A DNA stretch of 64,000 bases from Alphaproteobacteria bacterium (GTDB lineage Bacteria; Pseudomonadota; Alphaproteobacteria; JANSWW01), in contig JANSWW010000015.1 of NCBI GenBank assembly GCA_024743275.1, positions 1 to 64,000 of the forward strand, read 5' to 3'. The translations under genes and the position numbers were made by a program. A model generated the notes under the pieces. It had not been told where the DNA came from and ran no database searches. It was given only the letters and a program-made list of their open reading frames with translations. This document shows, in pieces, positions 20,932 to 29,878 of the stretch. Within the stretch, counting starts at the first letter, position 1. The number at the start of each line of letters is the position of its first letter.

Positions 20932-22008
20932 TCATGATCTGGGGACATAGAACTGGCGCCCAAACCAGCGCCAGCGGTCCCCTTCGACCGACGTGCAGTT
21001 GAGCCGGGCCCGTCCGTGGGCGAAGGGTCCCGGCAACCGCACCTCGACCCGCCCGGCCGGCAGTCTTTCCACCGATACCTTCCCCTGACCTGAGGCGAAG
21101 CAGGTGATGGACTTCACCGGGGCGATCCGCTCCGACAGGGTGAAGCCGATATTGGGCGGGTTGCGCTCGGTCAGGACCGGCAGCGCCGGGGTGATATCCG
21201 TGACCGGCAGCGGCAGGGTGCGCGCCACCAGCCGGAACCGTTCCAGGCTGCCGTAAGCCTCGGTCAGGCTGAATCGGGGCAGTGAGAACATATCGTCGAG
21301 GGCATGGGCGGCGCCCGAATGCTGGCCGAAGGCCGCCTCGAACCCAGCGTCCCGGACCAATCCCTTGATCACCCCGTCATAGACCCCGAAGGGATAGGCG
21401 AAGAAGGGCGGCGTCGCGCCGATCTCGTCGCTGATCCGCCGCTTCGAGCGGAGAATGTCCGCCGCCACCTTCTCCGGCGGGCGCATGGCGAGATTGGTGT
21501 AGGACGCGCCGAGGGCCGCGATGGTGGCGCCGTCCTTTTGAAGCGTGCCCAATTGCGACCAGGTCATGACATCGCGCCGGCCGGCGTCGACCAGGTCGCT
21601 GGCGACAAACACCGTGAAGGGATAGCCGGCGGCCCTGAGCCGCGGCCAGGCTTCCTCGAAGACGGAGACATGGGCCGTGTCGATGGTGATCGCGACCGAC
21701 TGGTCGGGTAGTGGCGTGTCGCTCTTCAACGAGGCGACGATATCGGCCAGCGGCAGCACCGTGTATCCGCCGGCGGCCAGTTCGTTCAGATGCGCCTCGA
21801 ACTGCTCGATCCGGATGTTGGCCGACGCGACGCTCTCGTCGCCGAAGCGGTGATACATCAGGATGACCGCCGAGGACGGTTCCTGTGCCCGCCCCGGGGT
21901 CGCGGGAACCAGGGCGGCGAGGGCGGCGAGCAGAACAACGGAGATCGCGGCGGCCCGTCGCCGGACCGCACGGCGGGTCCGCGCGAGGATTTCTTTACTG
22001 GCGGTCAT
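20932..22008 (-). CDS. Exported NodB-like polysaccharide deacetylase family protein, probably catalytically degenerate
   Basis: 358 aa. A basic N-terminus, a hydrophobic stretch and an Ala-rich cleavage region (about 1-41) form a signal peptide or anchor. The opening VILMYHRFGDE and the FAYPFGVYD segment place it in the NodB deacetylase family. The metal-binding pattern is damaged. The usual TFDDG is TIDTA (D110 kept, second Asp replaced by Thr111), and the H-x3-H region reads ALGASYTNL (about 165-173) with no His. It may be a pseudo-enzyme that binds glycan. About 80 C-terminal residues look like a separate beta-rich domain. It diverges from tsaB. Confidence 0.75.
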   Translation of the reverse strand: MTASKEILARTRRAVRRRAAAISVVLLAALAALVPATPGRAQEPSSAVILMYHRFGDESVASANIRIEQFEAHLNELAAGGYTVLPLADIVASLKSDTPLPDQSVAITIDTAHVSVFEEAWPRLRAAGYPFTVFVASDLVDAGRRDVMTWSQLGTLQKDGATIAALGASYTNLAMRPPEKVAADILRSKRRISDEIGATPPFFAYPFGVYDGVIKGLVRDAGFEAAFGQHSGAAHALDDMFSLPRFSLTEAYGSLERFRLVARTLPLPVTDITPALPVLTERNPPNIGFTLSERIAPVKSITCFASGQGKVSVERLPAGRVEVRLPGPFAHGRARLNCTSVEGDRWRWFGRQFYVPRS

Positions 22009-22094
22009 GGCGCTTTATGCTCCGACCGCTCGGTTCGGCCCGGACAAAAACGCCGTCGCAAGACAGCCGTGCGCCGCATCGTTGATCCGTCTTT

Positions 22095-22124
22095 TTGTTG
22101 TATAGCGGTAACAACTCATAAAAT
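22095..22124 (+). promoter_or_regulatory. Candidate promoter of tsaB-rimI
   Basis: TTGTTG (22095-22100), an 18-bp spacer, TAAAAT (22119-22124). The implied start point is only a few bases before the tsaB ATG at 22134. If used, the message would be nearly leaderless. No Shine-Dalgarno is visible before tsaB, which is consistent with that. Confidence 0.4.
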
Positions 22125-22133
22125 GACCATATC

Positions 22134-22802
22134 ATGAACCGTCTAGCTATCGATACAGCCGGTGCGGCTTGCCAGGTCACCGTCGCGCGATCCGGTGCCG
22201 ATCCGGTCCGGCGTGTTGCAGAAATGCAGCGCGGCCATGCCGAAGCCCTGATGCCGATGGTGGCGGAGGCGCTTGCGGCCGCCAGTCTCTCGGTGCGCGA
22301 TGTCGGGCAAATCGTTGTCACAACGGGGCCTGGCTCGTTCACCGGCGTGCGGATCGGGCTCGCCGCCGTGGCGGGCTTGATTGCGGGACGCCCCGTCCGG
22401 GTTGTCGGCGTCTCCTTGTTCGAGGCGTTGCGGATCACTGTCGCCGACGCGCGGCCGGATCTTGCGGCGCGTCCCTTATTGGTCGCGGTCGACAGTCGCC
22501 GGCGGGACGTCTTCTTCCAACTCTATAGCGCCGACGGGGTCGCCGAGGGAGAGGCCGCGTCGGCGGATCCAGCGGAACTCGCCGCAGACCTCCCGGCCGG
22601 CTGCGTGCTGGCGGGCGACGGGGCGGCCGCCGTTGCCGCAAAGGCCTCGGAAACCTCGGGGGTCGAGGAGAGCGGTCTGATCCTGCCTGACCTGGCGGCC
22701 GTTCTCGCCGCCATCCCTTTGGATGCGGGAGTGTCTGATTCGGGAGTATTGCCGGAGCCCCTTTACATCCGGCCGCCGGATGTCACCTTGCCCGGCAAAT
22801 GA
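22134..22802 (+). CDS. tsaB: tRNA N6-threonylcarbamoyladenosine synthesis protein TsaB
   Basis: 222 aa. Member of the ASKHA fold. It opens MNRLAIDTAG and carries the conserved VTTGPGSFTGVRIGLA segment (about 62-77). TsaB is the non-catalytic partner of TsaD (encoded here at 57925-58995) in making the t6A37 modification. rimI begins at an ATGA overlap with its stop, the usual tsaB-rimI arrangement. No Shine-Dalgarno is obvious. Confidence 0.92.
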   Translation: MNRLAIDTAGAACQVTVARSGADPVRRVAEMQRGHAEALMPMVAEALAAASLSVRDVGQIVVTTGPGSFTGVRIGLAAVAGLIAGRPVRVVGVSLFEALRITVADARPDLAARPLLVAVDSRRRDVFFQLYSADGVAEGEAASADPAELAADLPAGCVLAGDGAAAVAAKASETSGVEESGLILPDLAAVLAAIPLDAGVSDSGVLPEPLYIRPPDVTLPGK

Positions 22803-23344
22803 CACCGAAAACGGACATATCGACTGCCGGCGGGGCCGGTGAACGCCCCTATGTCTGGACGGTCGGGGCCGGGGACGTCGCCGCGCTCGCCGAGTTGCAG
22901 GCGGTCTGCTTCTCCCACGACCCGGCGGGAGCCTGGGGGGCGGCCTATCTCGGAAAGCTGCTCACCCAACGGGCCTTCGAAGCCTGGCTGATCGCGCCCT
23001 TCAAGGCGTCCGACGCTCCGGAGAAGCCGCGGCCGGTCGGGTTCCTGTTGATGCAATATGCCGGTGATGTCGGCGATATCGCGAGCATCGGGATCCTCGA
23101 CGCCTGGCGCCGCCGGGGTCTCGGGGAGCATCTAGTCGTCGTCGCGGCGGCGGCGGCACGATCGATCGGCGCGGACCGGTTATTGCTGGAAGTGGCCGAG
23201 GACAACGAGGCCGCGCGACGATTCTACGAATCGCTCGGATTCGACTGTGTCCGGGTGCGCCGTGGCTATTATGAGCGCGCCGATGGTCAACGAATTAATG
23301 CGCTTGTTTTGCAACGACCTTTATCTTTTACCGAGACTTCTTGA
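22799..23344 (+). CDS. rimI: Ribosomal-protein-alanine N-acetyltransferase RimI-like
   Basis: 181 aa GNAT acetyltransferase. The acetyl-CoA binding region is around IGILDAWRRRGLGEHL (about 99-114), and the C-terminal LEVAEDNEAARRFYESLGF is the RimI-type motif. It acetylates the N-terminus of ribosomal protein S18 in E. coli; the same role is likely but unproven here. The start overlaps the tsaB stop (ATGA). Confidence 0.88.
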   Translation: MTPKTDISTAGGAGERPYVWTVGAGDVAALAELQAVCFSHDPAGAWGAAYLGKLLTQRAFEAWLIAPFKASDAPEKPRPVGFLLMQYAGDVGDIASIGILDAWRRRGLGEHLVVVAAAAARSIGADRLLLEVAEDNEAARRFYESLGFDCVRVRRGYYERADGQRINALVLQRPLSFTETS

Positions 23345-23383
23345 ACACCCAGAGCGATTCGATTGTTTTTTTTGAAATCAGTA

Positions 23384-23412
23384 TTGAAGTTTTTTTGTGA
23401 AATAAGTATATC
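23384..23412 (+). promoter_or_regulatory. Promoter of the MucR-family gene
   Basis: TTGAAG (23384-23389), a 17-bp spacer, TATATC (23407-23412), within an AT-rich 97-bp gap. The leader would be about 23 nt, with GAGGAT before the ATG. MucR proteins bind AT-rich DNA and often repress their own promoter, so autoregulation is plausible. Confidence 0.6.
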
Positions 23413-23441
23413 TGCCGCAACGTTATGTTTGAGGATAAATC

Positions 23442-23861
23442 ATGAGCGACCAAGCAGAAATCGACCTTTCCGCCAGTGCCTTGGAGCTGACTTCGTCTAT
23501 TGTCGAAGCTTATGTGTCGAACAATACGGTCCCGGTTTCTGACCTGCCGTCGGTTATTCGGGACGTTTACGAGACGTTGGTGTCGCTTGACGGCCCCGTC
23601 GAGCCGGAACAAGAGGCGCCGCAGCCCGCCGTCCCGATCAAGAAGTCGGTGACCCCGGATTACATCATTTGTCTGGAAGACGGGAAGAAGCTGAAGATGC
23701 TGAAGCGGCATCTTAAGACCGCCTATGACATGACACCCGAAGACTATCGGGAAAAATGGGGCCTGCCGCCGACCTATCCCATGGTGGCGCCGAATTACGC
23801 GAAGCAGCGGAGCAAGCTGGCCCGGGACATCGGTCTCGGGACCCGCGCCCGCCGGAAGTAA
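23442..23861 (+). CDS. MucR/Ros-family transcriptional regulator lacking canonical zinc ligands
   Basis: 139 aa. The C-terminal half is clearly MucR/Ros (MLKRHLKTAYDMTPEDYREKW, then YPMVAPNYA). Where zinc-binding members have Cys-x2-Cys and His-x3-His, this one has C77-x2-D80 and H90 followed by A94/Y95. Only one Cys and one His remain. Zinc-independent members (the Ml proteins of Mesorhizobium) are known to fold and bind AT-rich DNA, so it is probably functional. Expected roles are global control of exopolysaccharide, motility or cell cycle genes. It is followed by a terminator and appears monocistronic. Confidence 0.88.
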   Translation: MSDQAEIDLSASALELTSSIVEAYVSNNTVPVSDLPSVIRDVYETLVSLDGPVEPEQEAPQPAVPIKKSVTPDYIICLEDGKKLKMLKRHLKTAYDMTPEDYREKWGLPPTYPMVAPNYAKQRSKLARDIGLGTRARRK

Positions 23862-23903
23862 GGCTGTGCCGCCCGACAGGCGGCGTAAAGGAAAACGTGA
23901 AAT

Positions 23904-23935
23904 CGGCGTCGGGGATCCCTCGGCGCCGTTTTTCT
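23904..23935 (+). terminator. Rho-independent terminator after the MucR-family gene
   Basis: CGGCGTCGGGGA, a short loop, then TCCCTCGGCGCCG followed by TTTTTC. The stem has one mismatch and one bulge but is long and GC-rich. The remainder of the gap to olsB shows no gene. Confidence 0.7.
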
Positions 23936-24084
23936 TCGTGGTTTCAACTGGTTGGCACGCGACTGGCCCGGTCTGGCCCGCGGTCGTCGGCCTGGTGACG
24001 GCGGATATCGTTGCCCGAAACCACCCGGCCGCGCTAGAACGCGGAAAGCCGGCGACATGGCGCTGCCGGAGGAGATGAGACTGT

Positions 24085-24894
24085 ATGACGGAGCAATCCG
24101 GCCTCGGTGAGCTTAAATTCGGTTCGCTTGAAATCCGTTTAGCCCAGGACGAGCAGGAGGTGCGGGCGTCCCAGGCGCTGCGCTATCGCGTCTTCTACGA
24201 CGAGATGAAAGCGAAGCCCTCGCCGGAGATGGCGCGGGACCAACGCGATTTCGACAGCTTCGACGATGTCGCCGATCATTTGCTGGTGCTGGACCACGAT
24301 CGCGGGACCGGCGCGGACTGTGTCGTCGGCACCTACCGGCTGATGCGACGGGCCCAGGCCGAAAAGGCCGGGCAGTTCTATACCGCGGACGAATACGACA
24401 TCGCCAAGATCGTCGCCCATCCCGGGCCGGTCCTGGAACTCGGCCGGTCCTGTGTCGATGCCGGTTATCGTAACCGGGCGACCATGCAATTGCTGTGGCG
24501 GGGCATCGCGGCTTATGTGTTCACTCACGACATCGAGCTGATGTTCGGCTGCGCCAGTCTGCACGGCAACGATGTCCAGGCATTGGCGCTGCCGTTGTCC
24601 TATCTGCACCATCATCATCTCGCCCCGGAGCCGCTCCGGCCGGTCGCGGTCCCGGAGCGCTATGTCGACATGAACCTGATGGCCCCGGAGGATATCAACC
24701 CGAAACGGGCGATCGTCTCCCTGCCGCCGCTGATCAAAGGCTATCTTCGGCTCGGCGCCTATGTTGGCGACGGCGCCGTGATCGACTATCAGTTCAACAC
24801 CGTCGATGTCTGCATCGTGGTGAAGACCGACCAAGTCACGGAAACATACTTCAAACACTATGAACGCGCCCACCGAGAGGCCGGAGCCGGCTGA
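24085..24894 (+). CDS. olsB: Ornithine-acyl-ACP N-acyltransferase (OlsB-like)
   Basis: 269 aa, acyl-homoserine-lactone-synthase/GNAT-like fold. It matches OlsB in the segments ALRYRVFYDEM (about 33-43), LELGRSCVDAGYR and LMFGCASLHG. OlsB joins a 3-hydroxy fatty acid to ornithine to give lyso-ornithine lipid. The overlapping next gene encodes the second acyltransferase, so the pair should make ornithine lipids, phosphate-free membrane lipids. GGAGGAG lies about 10 bp ahead of the ATG. No PHO box was recognised upstream. Confidence 0.85.
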   Translation: MTEQSGLGELKFGSLEIRLAQDEQEVRASQALRYRVFYDEMKAKPSPEMARDQRDFDSFDDVADHLLVLDHDRGTGADCVVGTYRLMRRAQAEKAGQFYTADEYDIAKIVAHPGPVLELGRSCVDAGYRNRATMQLLWRGIAAYVFTHDIELMFGCASLHGNDVQALALPLSYLHHHHLAPEPLRPVAVPERYVDMNLMAPEDINPKRAIVSLPPLIKGYLRLGAYVGDGAVIDYQFNTVDVCIVVKTDQVTETYFKHYERAHREAGAG

Positions 24895-25720
24895 GCTTGC
24901 TGACGACCCGTCCATCACCGGGCGGACGATCTCGTCAAATCCGATCTTGGCCTTCACCCGGCTGATGAGCTACCTCGCCCTGACCGGCGTCATGGCGCCG
25001 ATGCAGGCGACGGCCCTTGTGCTGCGCATTCCGCTCTCCAAGACGCTGCCGCGAATCTATCACCGGATTTGTTGCCGCATTCTCGGGTTCAAGATCGTCA
25101 TCCGCGGCCGCCGGATCAAAAAGGGGCCGGTACTGTTCGTCAGCAATCACGTCAGCTATCTCGACATCTCGGTGCTGGCGGCGGTGGTGACCGGTTCCTT
25201 CATCGCCAAGGCGGAGGTCGCCGACTGGCCTTTCTACGGCGTCCTGGCCAAGCTGCAGCGGACCGTTTTCGTCAGGCGCGAGCGCAATCATGTGGGCAAG
25301 CAGGCCGACGAAATCGGCGACCGTCTAGCCCAGGGCGACCGCCTGATCCTGTTTCCCGAGGGGACCAGCGGGGACGGAAACCGGGTTTTGCCCTTCAAAT
25401 CGGCGCTCTTCGCCGTCGCCGACCGGGACGTGAACGGCGCCCCCCTCACGGTCCAGCCGGTCTCGATCGCCTATACCCGCTTGAACGGCATGCCGATGGG
25501 CCGCGCGATCCGGCCCTTCTTCGCCTGGTATGGCGACATGTCGCTCGCCCCCCATCTCTGGACCATGCTCGGCCTTGGGCGGGCGACCGTCGAGGTGCGC
25601 TTCCACCCGCCGATCACCTTCCAGGAACTGGGCGGCCGCAAGGCGCTCGCCGCCCATTGCGAAAAGGAGGTGGCCGCCGGGGTTTCCGCGGCCCTGAAGG
25701 GAAAACGCGCCTTGGTTTGA
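24860..25720 (+). CDS. olsA: 1-acyl-sn-glycerol-3-phosphate / lyso-ornithine lipid acyltransferase (PlsC family, OlsA-like)
   Basis: 286 aa. PlsC-type acyltransferase with the catalytic NHVSYLD (H-x4-D, about 95-101) and the FPEGTSGDG block (about 164-172). A hydrophobic N-terminal segment (about 34-58) should anchor it in the inner membrane. Its start lies 35 bp inside the end of olsB, so coupling is likely. That adjacency argues for the OlsA role (O-acylation of lyso-ornithine lipid) over, or in addition to, phosphatidic acid synthesis. The symbol is an inference from context. Confidence 0.82.
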   Translation: MNAPTERPEPAELADDPSITGRTISSNPILAFTRLMSYLALTGVMAPMQATALVLRIPLSKTLPRIYHRICCRILGFKIVIRGRRIKKGPVLFVSNHVSYLDISVLAAVVTGSFIAKAEVADWPFYGVLAKLQRTVFVRRERNHVGKQADEIGDRLAQGDRLILFPEGTSGDGNRVLPFKSALFAVADRDVNGAPLTVQPVSIAYTRLNGMPMGRAIRPFFAWYGDMSLAPHLWTMLGLGRATVEVRFHPPITFQELGGRKALAAHCEKEVAAGVSAALKGKRALV

Positions 25721-25780
25721 CCGGCGGCTGCCCTACTTATGTCCGGAGCCGATTTGATGAGTCGTCAAAGCGTCGTTTGA

Positions 25781-25795
25781 ACGTCATAATGACGT
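25781..25795. promoter_or_regulatory. Palindromic operator-like site upstream of miaB
   Basis: ACGTCAT-A-ATGACGT is a perfect 7+1+7 palindrome, and a further half-site (GTCATTAT) lies at about 25804-25811. It overlaps CATAAT (25785-25790), which with TCGTCA (25762-25767) and a 17-bp spacer could be a promoter. The binding protein is unknown. Confidence 0.4.
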
Positions 25796-25878
25796 CGCTT
25801 GACTGTCATTATCCGCTTGATAGCTTGCCGCAAGAGCCCGTGGCGAACGGCATCCCCAACCTGACGAGAAGGCGCCCC

Positions 25879-27348
25879 TTGAGTTCCCATCCGAGTTCCC
25901 ATCCGAGTTCCGATCCGATTTCCCAGGCGCGATCCAAGAAATCCCTTTTTGTGCGCACCTATGGCTGCCAGATGAATGTCTACGATTCCGAACGCATGAC
26001 GGAATCGCTGGCGCCGCTCGGCTATGAACCGGCTTCGTCCCCTGACGGTGCCGACATGATCCTGCTCAATACCTGCCATATCCGCGAAAAGGCCTCGGAG
26101 AAGGTGTTCTCGGAACTGGGCCGTCTGCGCCAGATCAAGGATGCGCAGGAGACCGAGGGGCAGCGGACCGTCATCGCGGTCGCCGGCTGTGTCGCCCAGG
26201 CCGAAGGGGCCGAGATTCAGCGGCGCGCGCCCTATGTGGATATCGTGCTGGGCCCGCAGACCTATCACCGCCTGCCGGAGATGGTCGCCCGGGCGACCCG
26301 CGCGGCCGGCGCGGTCCTCGACACCGAATTCCCGGTCGAGAGCAAGTTCGACCATCTGACCGCCGCCCGGAAGGTGGAGGGCTGCTCCGCCTTTCTCACC
26401 GTCCAGGAGGGCTGCGACAAATTCTGTACCTTCTGTGTCGTCCCCTATACCCGCGGGGCGGAGGTGTCCCGTCCGGTCGAGGATCTGACCGCCGAGGCCC
26501 GGACCCTGGTCGCCAAGGGGGCGGTCGAGCTCACCCTGTTGGGGCAGAATGTGAATGCCTATCATGGCATGGGACCCGATGGCGGCGAATGGGGCTTGGC
26601 GAAGCTGATCGGGGCGCTGGCGGACGTGCCGGGGATCGAACGGATCCGGTTCACCACAAGCCATCCATTGGATATGGACGACGCTCTGATCGCAGCCCAC
26701 CGGGACATTCCGCAGCTGATGCCCTATCTGCATCTGCCGGTGCAGGCGGGCTCCGACCGGATCCTCAAGGCGATGAACCGCAAGCACACGGCGGACGACT
26801 ATCGCCGTGTGATCGATAAATTGCGGGACGCGCGTCCCGACCTGGCGCTTTCCGGCGACTTCATCGTGGGCTTCCCCGGTGAGACCGAGCGGGACTTCGA
26901 GGACACGCTGCGCCTGGTCCGGGATGTCGAATATGCCCAAGCGTATTCTTTCAAATACAGCCCCCGGCCCGGCACCCCGGCGTCGATGGCGCACAGCCAT
27001 GTGGACGAGGCGGTCAAGAGCGAACGGCTCGCCGCGCTGCAGGATCTGCTGAACCGGCAGCAGGTGGCGTTCAACCGCTCGAAGGTCGGCACCGTTCAGC
27101 CGGTCCTGTTCGACCGGGCGGGCAAACGCGACGGCCAGCTCGTCGGTCGCAGCCCGTTCATGCAGGCGGTCCATGCGGACGCGCCGGAGCGGTTGATCGG
27201 CCGGGTCGTCGATGTCCGCATCGAGGAGGCGCATCCGAACAGCCTGGCCGGGACGGTGGTGACCGATGTCGTCGACGGCGTGCCGCGGAGCGAAGGGCGG
27301 CCGCCGAACAGACCGGAGGGGAATATGCCGGAGAGGGTGGTCGCGTGA
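25879..27348 (+). CDS. miaB: tRNA-2-methylthio-N6-dimethylallyladenosine synthase MiaB
   Basis: 489 aa from TTG 25879, which has GAGAAGG six bases upstream. An in-frame ATG at 25789 lacks a ribosome-binding site and falls in the operator-like palindrome. Domain order: MTTase N-terminal domain with cluster cysteines in CQMNV, NTCHIR and AGCVAQ; radical SAM domain with CDKFCTFC (C-x3-C-x2-C); C-terminal TRAM domain. It methylthiolates A37 of tRNAs reading U-initial codons. The first residues come from a 12-bp tandem repeat ([12 protein letters not shown]). phoH starts at a GTGA overlap. Confidence 0.94.
   Translation: MSSHPSSHPSSDPISQARSKKSLFVRTYGCQMNVYDSERMTESLAPLGYEPASSPDGADMILLNTCHIREKASEKVFSELGRLRQIKDAQETEGQRTVIAVAGCVAQAEGAEIQRRAPYVDIVLGPQTYHRLPEMVARATRAAGAVLDTEFPVESKFDHLTAARKVEGCSAFLTVQEGCDKFCTFCVVPYTRGAEVSRPVEDLTAEARTLVAKGAVELTLLGQNVNAYHGMGPDGGEWGLAKLIGALADVPGIERIRFTTSHPLDMDDALIAAHRDIPQLMPYLHLPVQAGSDRILKAMNRKHTADDYRRVIDKLRDARPDLALSGDFIVGFPGETERDFEDTLRLVRDVEYAQAYSFKYSPRPGTPASMAHSHVDEAVKSERLAALQDLLNRQQVAFNRSKVGTVQPVLFDRAGKRDGQLVGRSPFMQAVHADAPERLIGRVVDVRIEEAHPNSLAGTVVTDVVDGVPRSEGRPPNRPEGNMPERVVA
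25881..25916. repeat. 12-bp tandem repeat at the 5' end of miaB
   Basis: GAGTTCCCATCC twice (25881-25892, 25893-25904), then a third unit with one change (25905-25916) and a decayed fourth. It encodes [12 protein letters not shown] ahead of the conserved MiaB domain, where length variation would be tolerated. Confidence 0.85.
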
Positions 27349-28394
27349 GCGGCGCGGAGCTGTTGGACCCGCCGATCCGTCTTCAATTCGAAGACCCGAA
27401 GCTTCTTCAAATGCTCTGCGGCGACCATGACCGCAATCTTGTGCGCATGGAGCAGAAGCTCAATGTGACGGTGGCCGTCCGCGGCGACATGCTGTCCATC
27501 GACGGCCCGGTGGACGCGGTCAATCTGGCCAAATCCGCGGTTCAGGGGTTGGTCGAGCGGATCACCCAGCAAAAGGGCCAGAAGGGGAAGTCCGTGGAGA
27601 TCGCGGATGTCGATGCCGCCATCGCCTTTGCCCAGGCGGACGATTCCGATGACGGGCTGCAGGCCTTCGCCGAGAATCGCGGCTCGCTCGCGACCTGGAA
27701 GCGGCCGGTCGTCCCGCGCTCCCCGACCCAAGGGGAATATCTCGACAAGCTGCAGACCAACGAGCTGGTCTTCGGGCTGGGGCCGGCCGGCACGGGCAAG
27801 ACCTATCTGGCCGTCGCCGTCGCGGTGGCCATGATGAAGCGCCGCCAGGTCGACCGGATCATCCTCTCCCGCCCGGCCGTCGAGGCGGGCGAGAGGCTCG
27901 GATTCCTGCCGGGGGATCTCAAGGAAAAGGTCGATCCCTATCTCCGGCCGCTCTACGACGCGCTCTACGACATGATGCCGCCGAAGATGGTGGAGGAAAG
28001 ATTGACCAGCGGCGAGATCGAGGTCGCGCCGCTGGCCTTCATGCGCGGTCGGACGCTCGCCAATTCCTTCGTCATCCTGGACGAGGCGCAGAACACGACG
28101 CCGACGCAGATGAAGATGTTCCTCACGCGCTTGGGCGAGAACGGGCGCATGGCGGTGACCGGCGACATCTCCCAGACCGATTTGCCCCTGGGGGCGAGAT
28201 CGGGCCTGACGGACGCGCTGGAGACCCTGCAGGGCGTGCAGGGGATCGGGTTCGTCAACTTCACCCACGCGGACGTGGTGCGCCATCCGCTGGTCACCCG
28301 GATCGTCCGGGCCTATGACGCGGCGCATCCCTCGCTCTTGAAGAAGCATGTGCCCCATGGCCAGAGGTCCGATCAGGAGGGGCAATCCTCATGA
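27345..28394 (+). CDS. phoH: PhoH family ATPase
   Basis: 349 aa. An N-terminal KH-like segment is followed by the PhoH P-loop domain with Walker [12 protein letters not shown] (about 146-156) and Walker [11 protein letters not shown]. The family is linked to RNA metabolism together with YbeY. The start is GTG 27345, overlapping the miaB stop. The ybeY start overlaps its stop (ATGA), so miaB-phoH-ybeY are translationally coupled, the conserved order of this operon. Confidence 0.94.
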   Translation: MSGAELLDPPIRLQFEDPKLLQMLCGDHDRNLVRMEQKLNVTVAVRGDMLSIDGPVDAVNLAKSAVQGLVERITQQKGQKGKSVEIADVDAAIAFAQADDSDDGLQAFAENRGSLATWKRPVVPRSPTQGEYLDKLQTNELVFGLGPAGTGKTYLAVAVAVAMMKRRQVDRIILSRPAVEAGERLGFLPGDLKEKVDPYLRPLYDALYDMMPPKMVEERLTSGEIEVAPLAFMRGRTLANSFVILDEAQNTTPTQMKMFLTRLGENGRMAVTGDISQTDLPLGARSGLTDALETLQGVQGIGFVNFTHADVVRHPLVTRIVRAYDAAHPSLLKKHVPHGQRSDQEGQSS

Positions 28395-28912
28395 CCGCGC
28401 ATGGCTCCTCCTCGGCCACGGCGCCCGACCATAGGGTCGTTTTGACCGAGGTCGTGGTGGAAGGCGGGGGCTGGGCCGAGGCTTTGCCGGATCTCGAAGC
28501 GATCTCGGCGGCGGCGGCCGACGCGCTGACGGCGGAAAATCCACCGGATCTGAAGGCCGGGACCATCGTGCTGCTGTTCACCGACGATGAAGCCGTGCGG
28601 CGTCTCAATCACGATTTCCGGGATCAGGACAAGCCGACCAATGTGCTGTCCTTTCCGGCGGATCCCGGCGACCTCGCCTATCTGCCCGAGGGCGAGGTGT
28701 TGCCGCTCGGCGACATCGCGCTGGCGTTCGAAACCTGCCGCGGCGAAGCCGCGCGGGACGGAAAATCGTTAAAAGACCACGTTACCCATCTCGTCGTGCA
28801 CGGGATGCTCCATATATTTGGGTACGACCATTTGGACGACGGGTCCGCATCGGAAATGGAAGGGCTGGAAATCAGAGTTCTGGCCCGGCTCGGCGTCGAC
28901 GACCCCTATTGA
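28391..28912 (+). CDS. ybeY: Endoribonuclease / rRNA maturation factor YbeY
   Basis: 173 aa. The zinc-binding signature H-x3-H-x5-H is seen in HGMLHIFGYDH near residue 137-147. YbeY acts in 16S rRNA 3'-end maturation and ribosome quality control. The start overlaps the phoH stop. Confidence 0.95.
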   Translation: MTAHGSSSATAPDHRVVLTEVVVEGGGWAEALPDLEAISAAAADALTAENPPDLKAGTIVLLFTDDEAVRRLNHDFRDQDKPTNVLSFPADPGDLAYLPEGEVLPLGDIALAFETCRGEAARDGKSLKDHVTHLVVHGMLHIFGYDHLDDGSASEMEGLEIRVLARLGVDDPY

Positions 28913-28960
28913 GGGGGGCGGCGCCGCAACAGAGAGGGGAAGAGAGACTTCTTACGAACC

Positions 28961-29878
28961 ATGGCAGACGACTCCAGCAGTCTGAAGCCCCGCGAGGGCG
29001 GGGCGGCATCCGATAGTTCCCTTTTGTCGCGTCTTTTCGGTCTCAAAGGATCGAAGAAGCACCGCAACGGCGACACGGTGCGCGACACCATTGAAACCCT
29101 GATCGAGGACGAGGGCGCCGAAGGCAGCTCCTCGATCGACGCCGACGAGCGTCGCCTGATCCAGAACATCCTCGAAATGCGCGAGATCACGGCGGAAGAC
29201 GTGATGGTTCCGCGCGCCGATATCGTGGCGGTCGAGGAGCGGGCTCAGCTCGACGATCTGGTCCGGCAGATGTCCAGTCGGGCCCACTCCCGCATCCCGG
29301 TCTACCGGGAGACCTTGGACGACGTCATCGGGATCGTCCATATCAAGGACGTGCTGCGGTTCTGGGGCGCCAAACGCTCGGTGCCCATGCGCCGCCTGCT
29401 GCGTCCGGTTCTGTTCGTCTCGCCGTCCATGGAGGCGCTCGAACTGCTGCTCGAGATGCGGCGCGCCCGCAAACATCTGGCCCTGGTGGTCGACGAATAT
29501 GGCGGGATCGACGGGCTGGTCACCATCGAGGATCTGGTCGAACAGATCGTCGGCGAGATCGAGGACGAGCACGACATACCCGACACGCCGAAGATCATCG
29601 AGCAATCGGACGGCAGCCTGACGGCGGACGCCCGGGCCACGGTGGAAGACTTCGAGGAGCTCGTCGGCGAGATTCTGAGCGAGGAAGAGCGCGAGGAGAA
29701 CGACACCTTGGCCGGCCTCGTGGTGATGATCCTCGGGCGCGTGCCGGCGCGGGGGGAATGTGTGAAGCACGATAGCGGCATCGAATTCGAGGTCGCCGAT
29801 GTCGACCCCCGCCGGGTCAAAAGGCTGATCATCCGGAATCTCCCGGCGAAGCATGGCGCGGACGACGCCGGGTCCTGA
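28961..29878 (+). CDS. Hemolysin/CorC family CBS-domain protein
   Basis: 305 aa. Two CBS domains (about 80-200) with EDVMVPRADIVAV at the start of the first, then a C-terminal CorC/HlyC transporter-associated domain (about 225-300). No membrane segment: this is the soluble YbeX/CorC type. It always lies between ybeY and lnt in this operon, and in E. coli it is connected with ribosome and magnesium homeostasis. GAGAGGGGAAGAGAG precedes the ATG. Confidence 0.92.
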   Translation: MADDSSSLKPREGGAASDSSLLSRLFGLKGSKKHRNGDTVRDTIETLIEDEGAEGSSSIDADERRLIQNILEMREITAEDVMVPRADIVAVEERAQLDDLVRQMSSRAHSRIPVYRETLDDVIGIVHIKDVLRFWGAKRSVPMRRLLRPVLFVSPSMEALELLLEMRRARKHLALVVDEYGGIDGLVTIEDLVEQIVGEIEDEHDIPDTPKIIEQSDGSLTADARATVEDFEELVGEILSEEEREENDTLAGLVVMILGRVPARGECVKHDSGIEFEVADVDPRRVKRLIIRNLPAKHGADDAGS

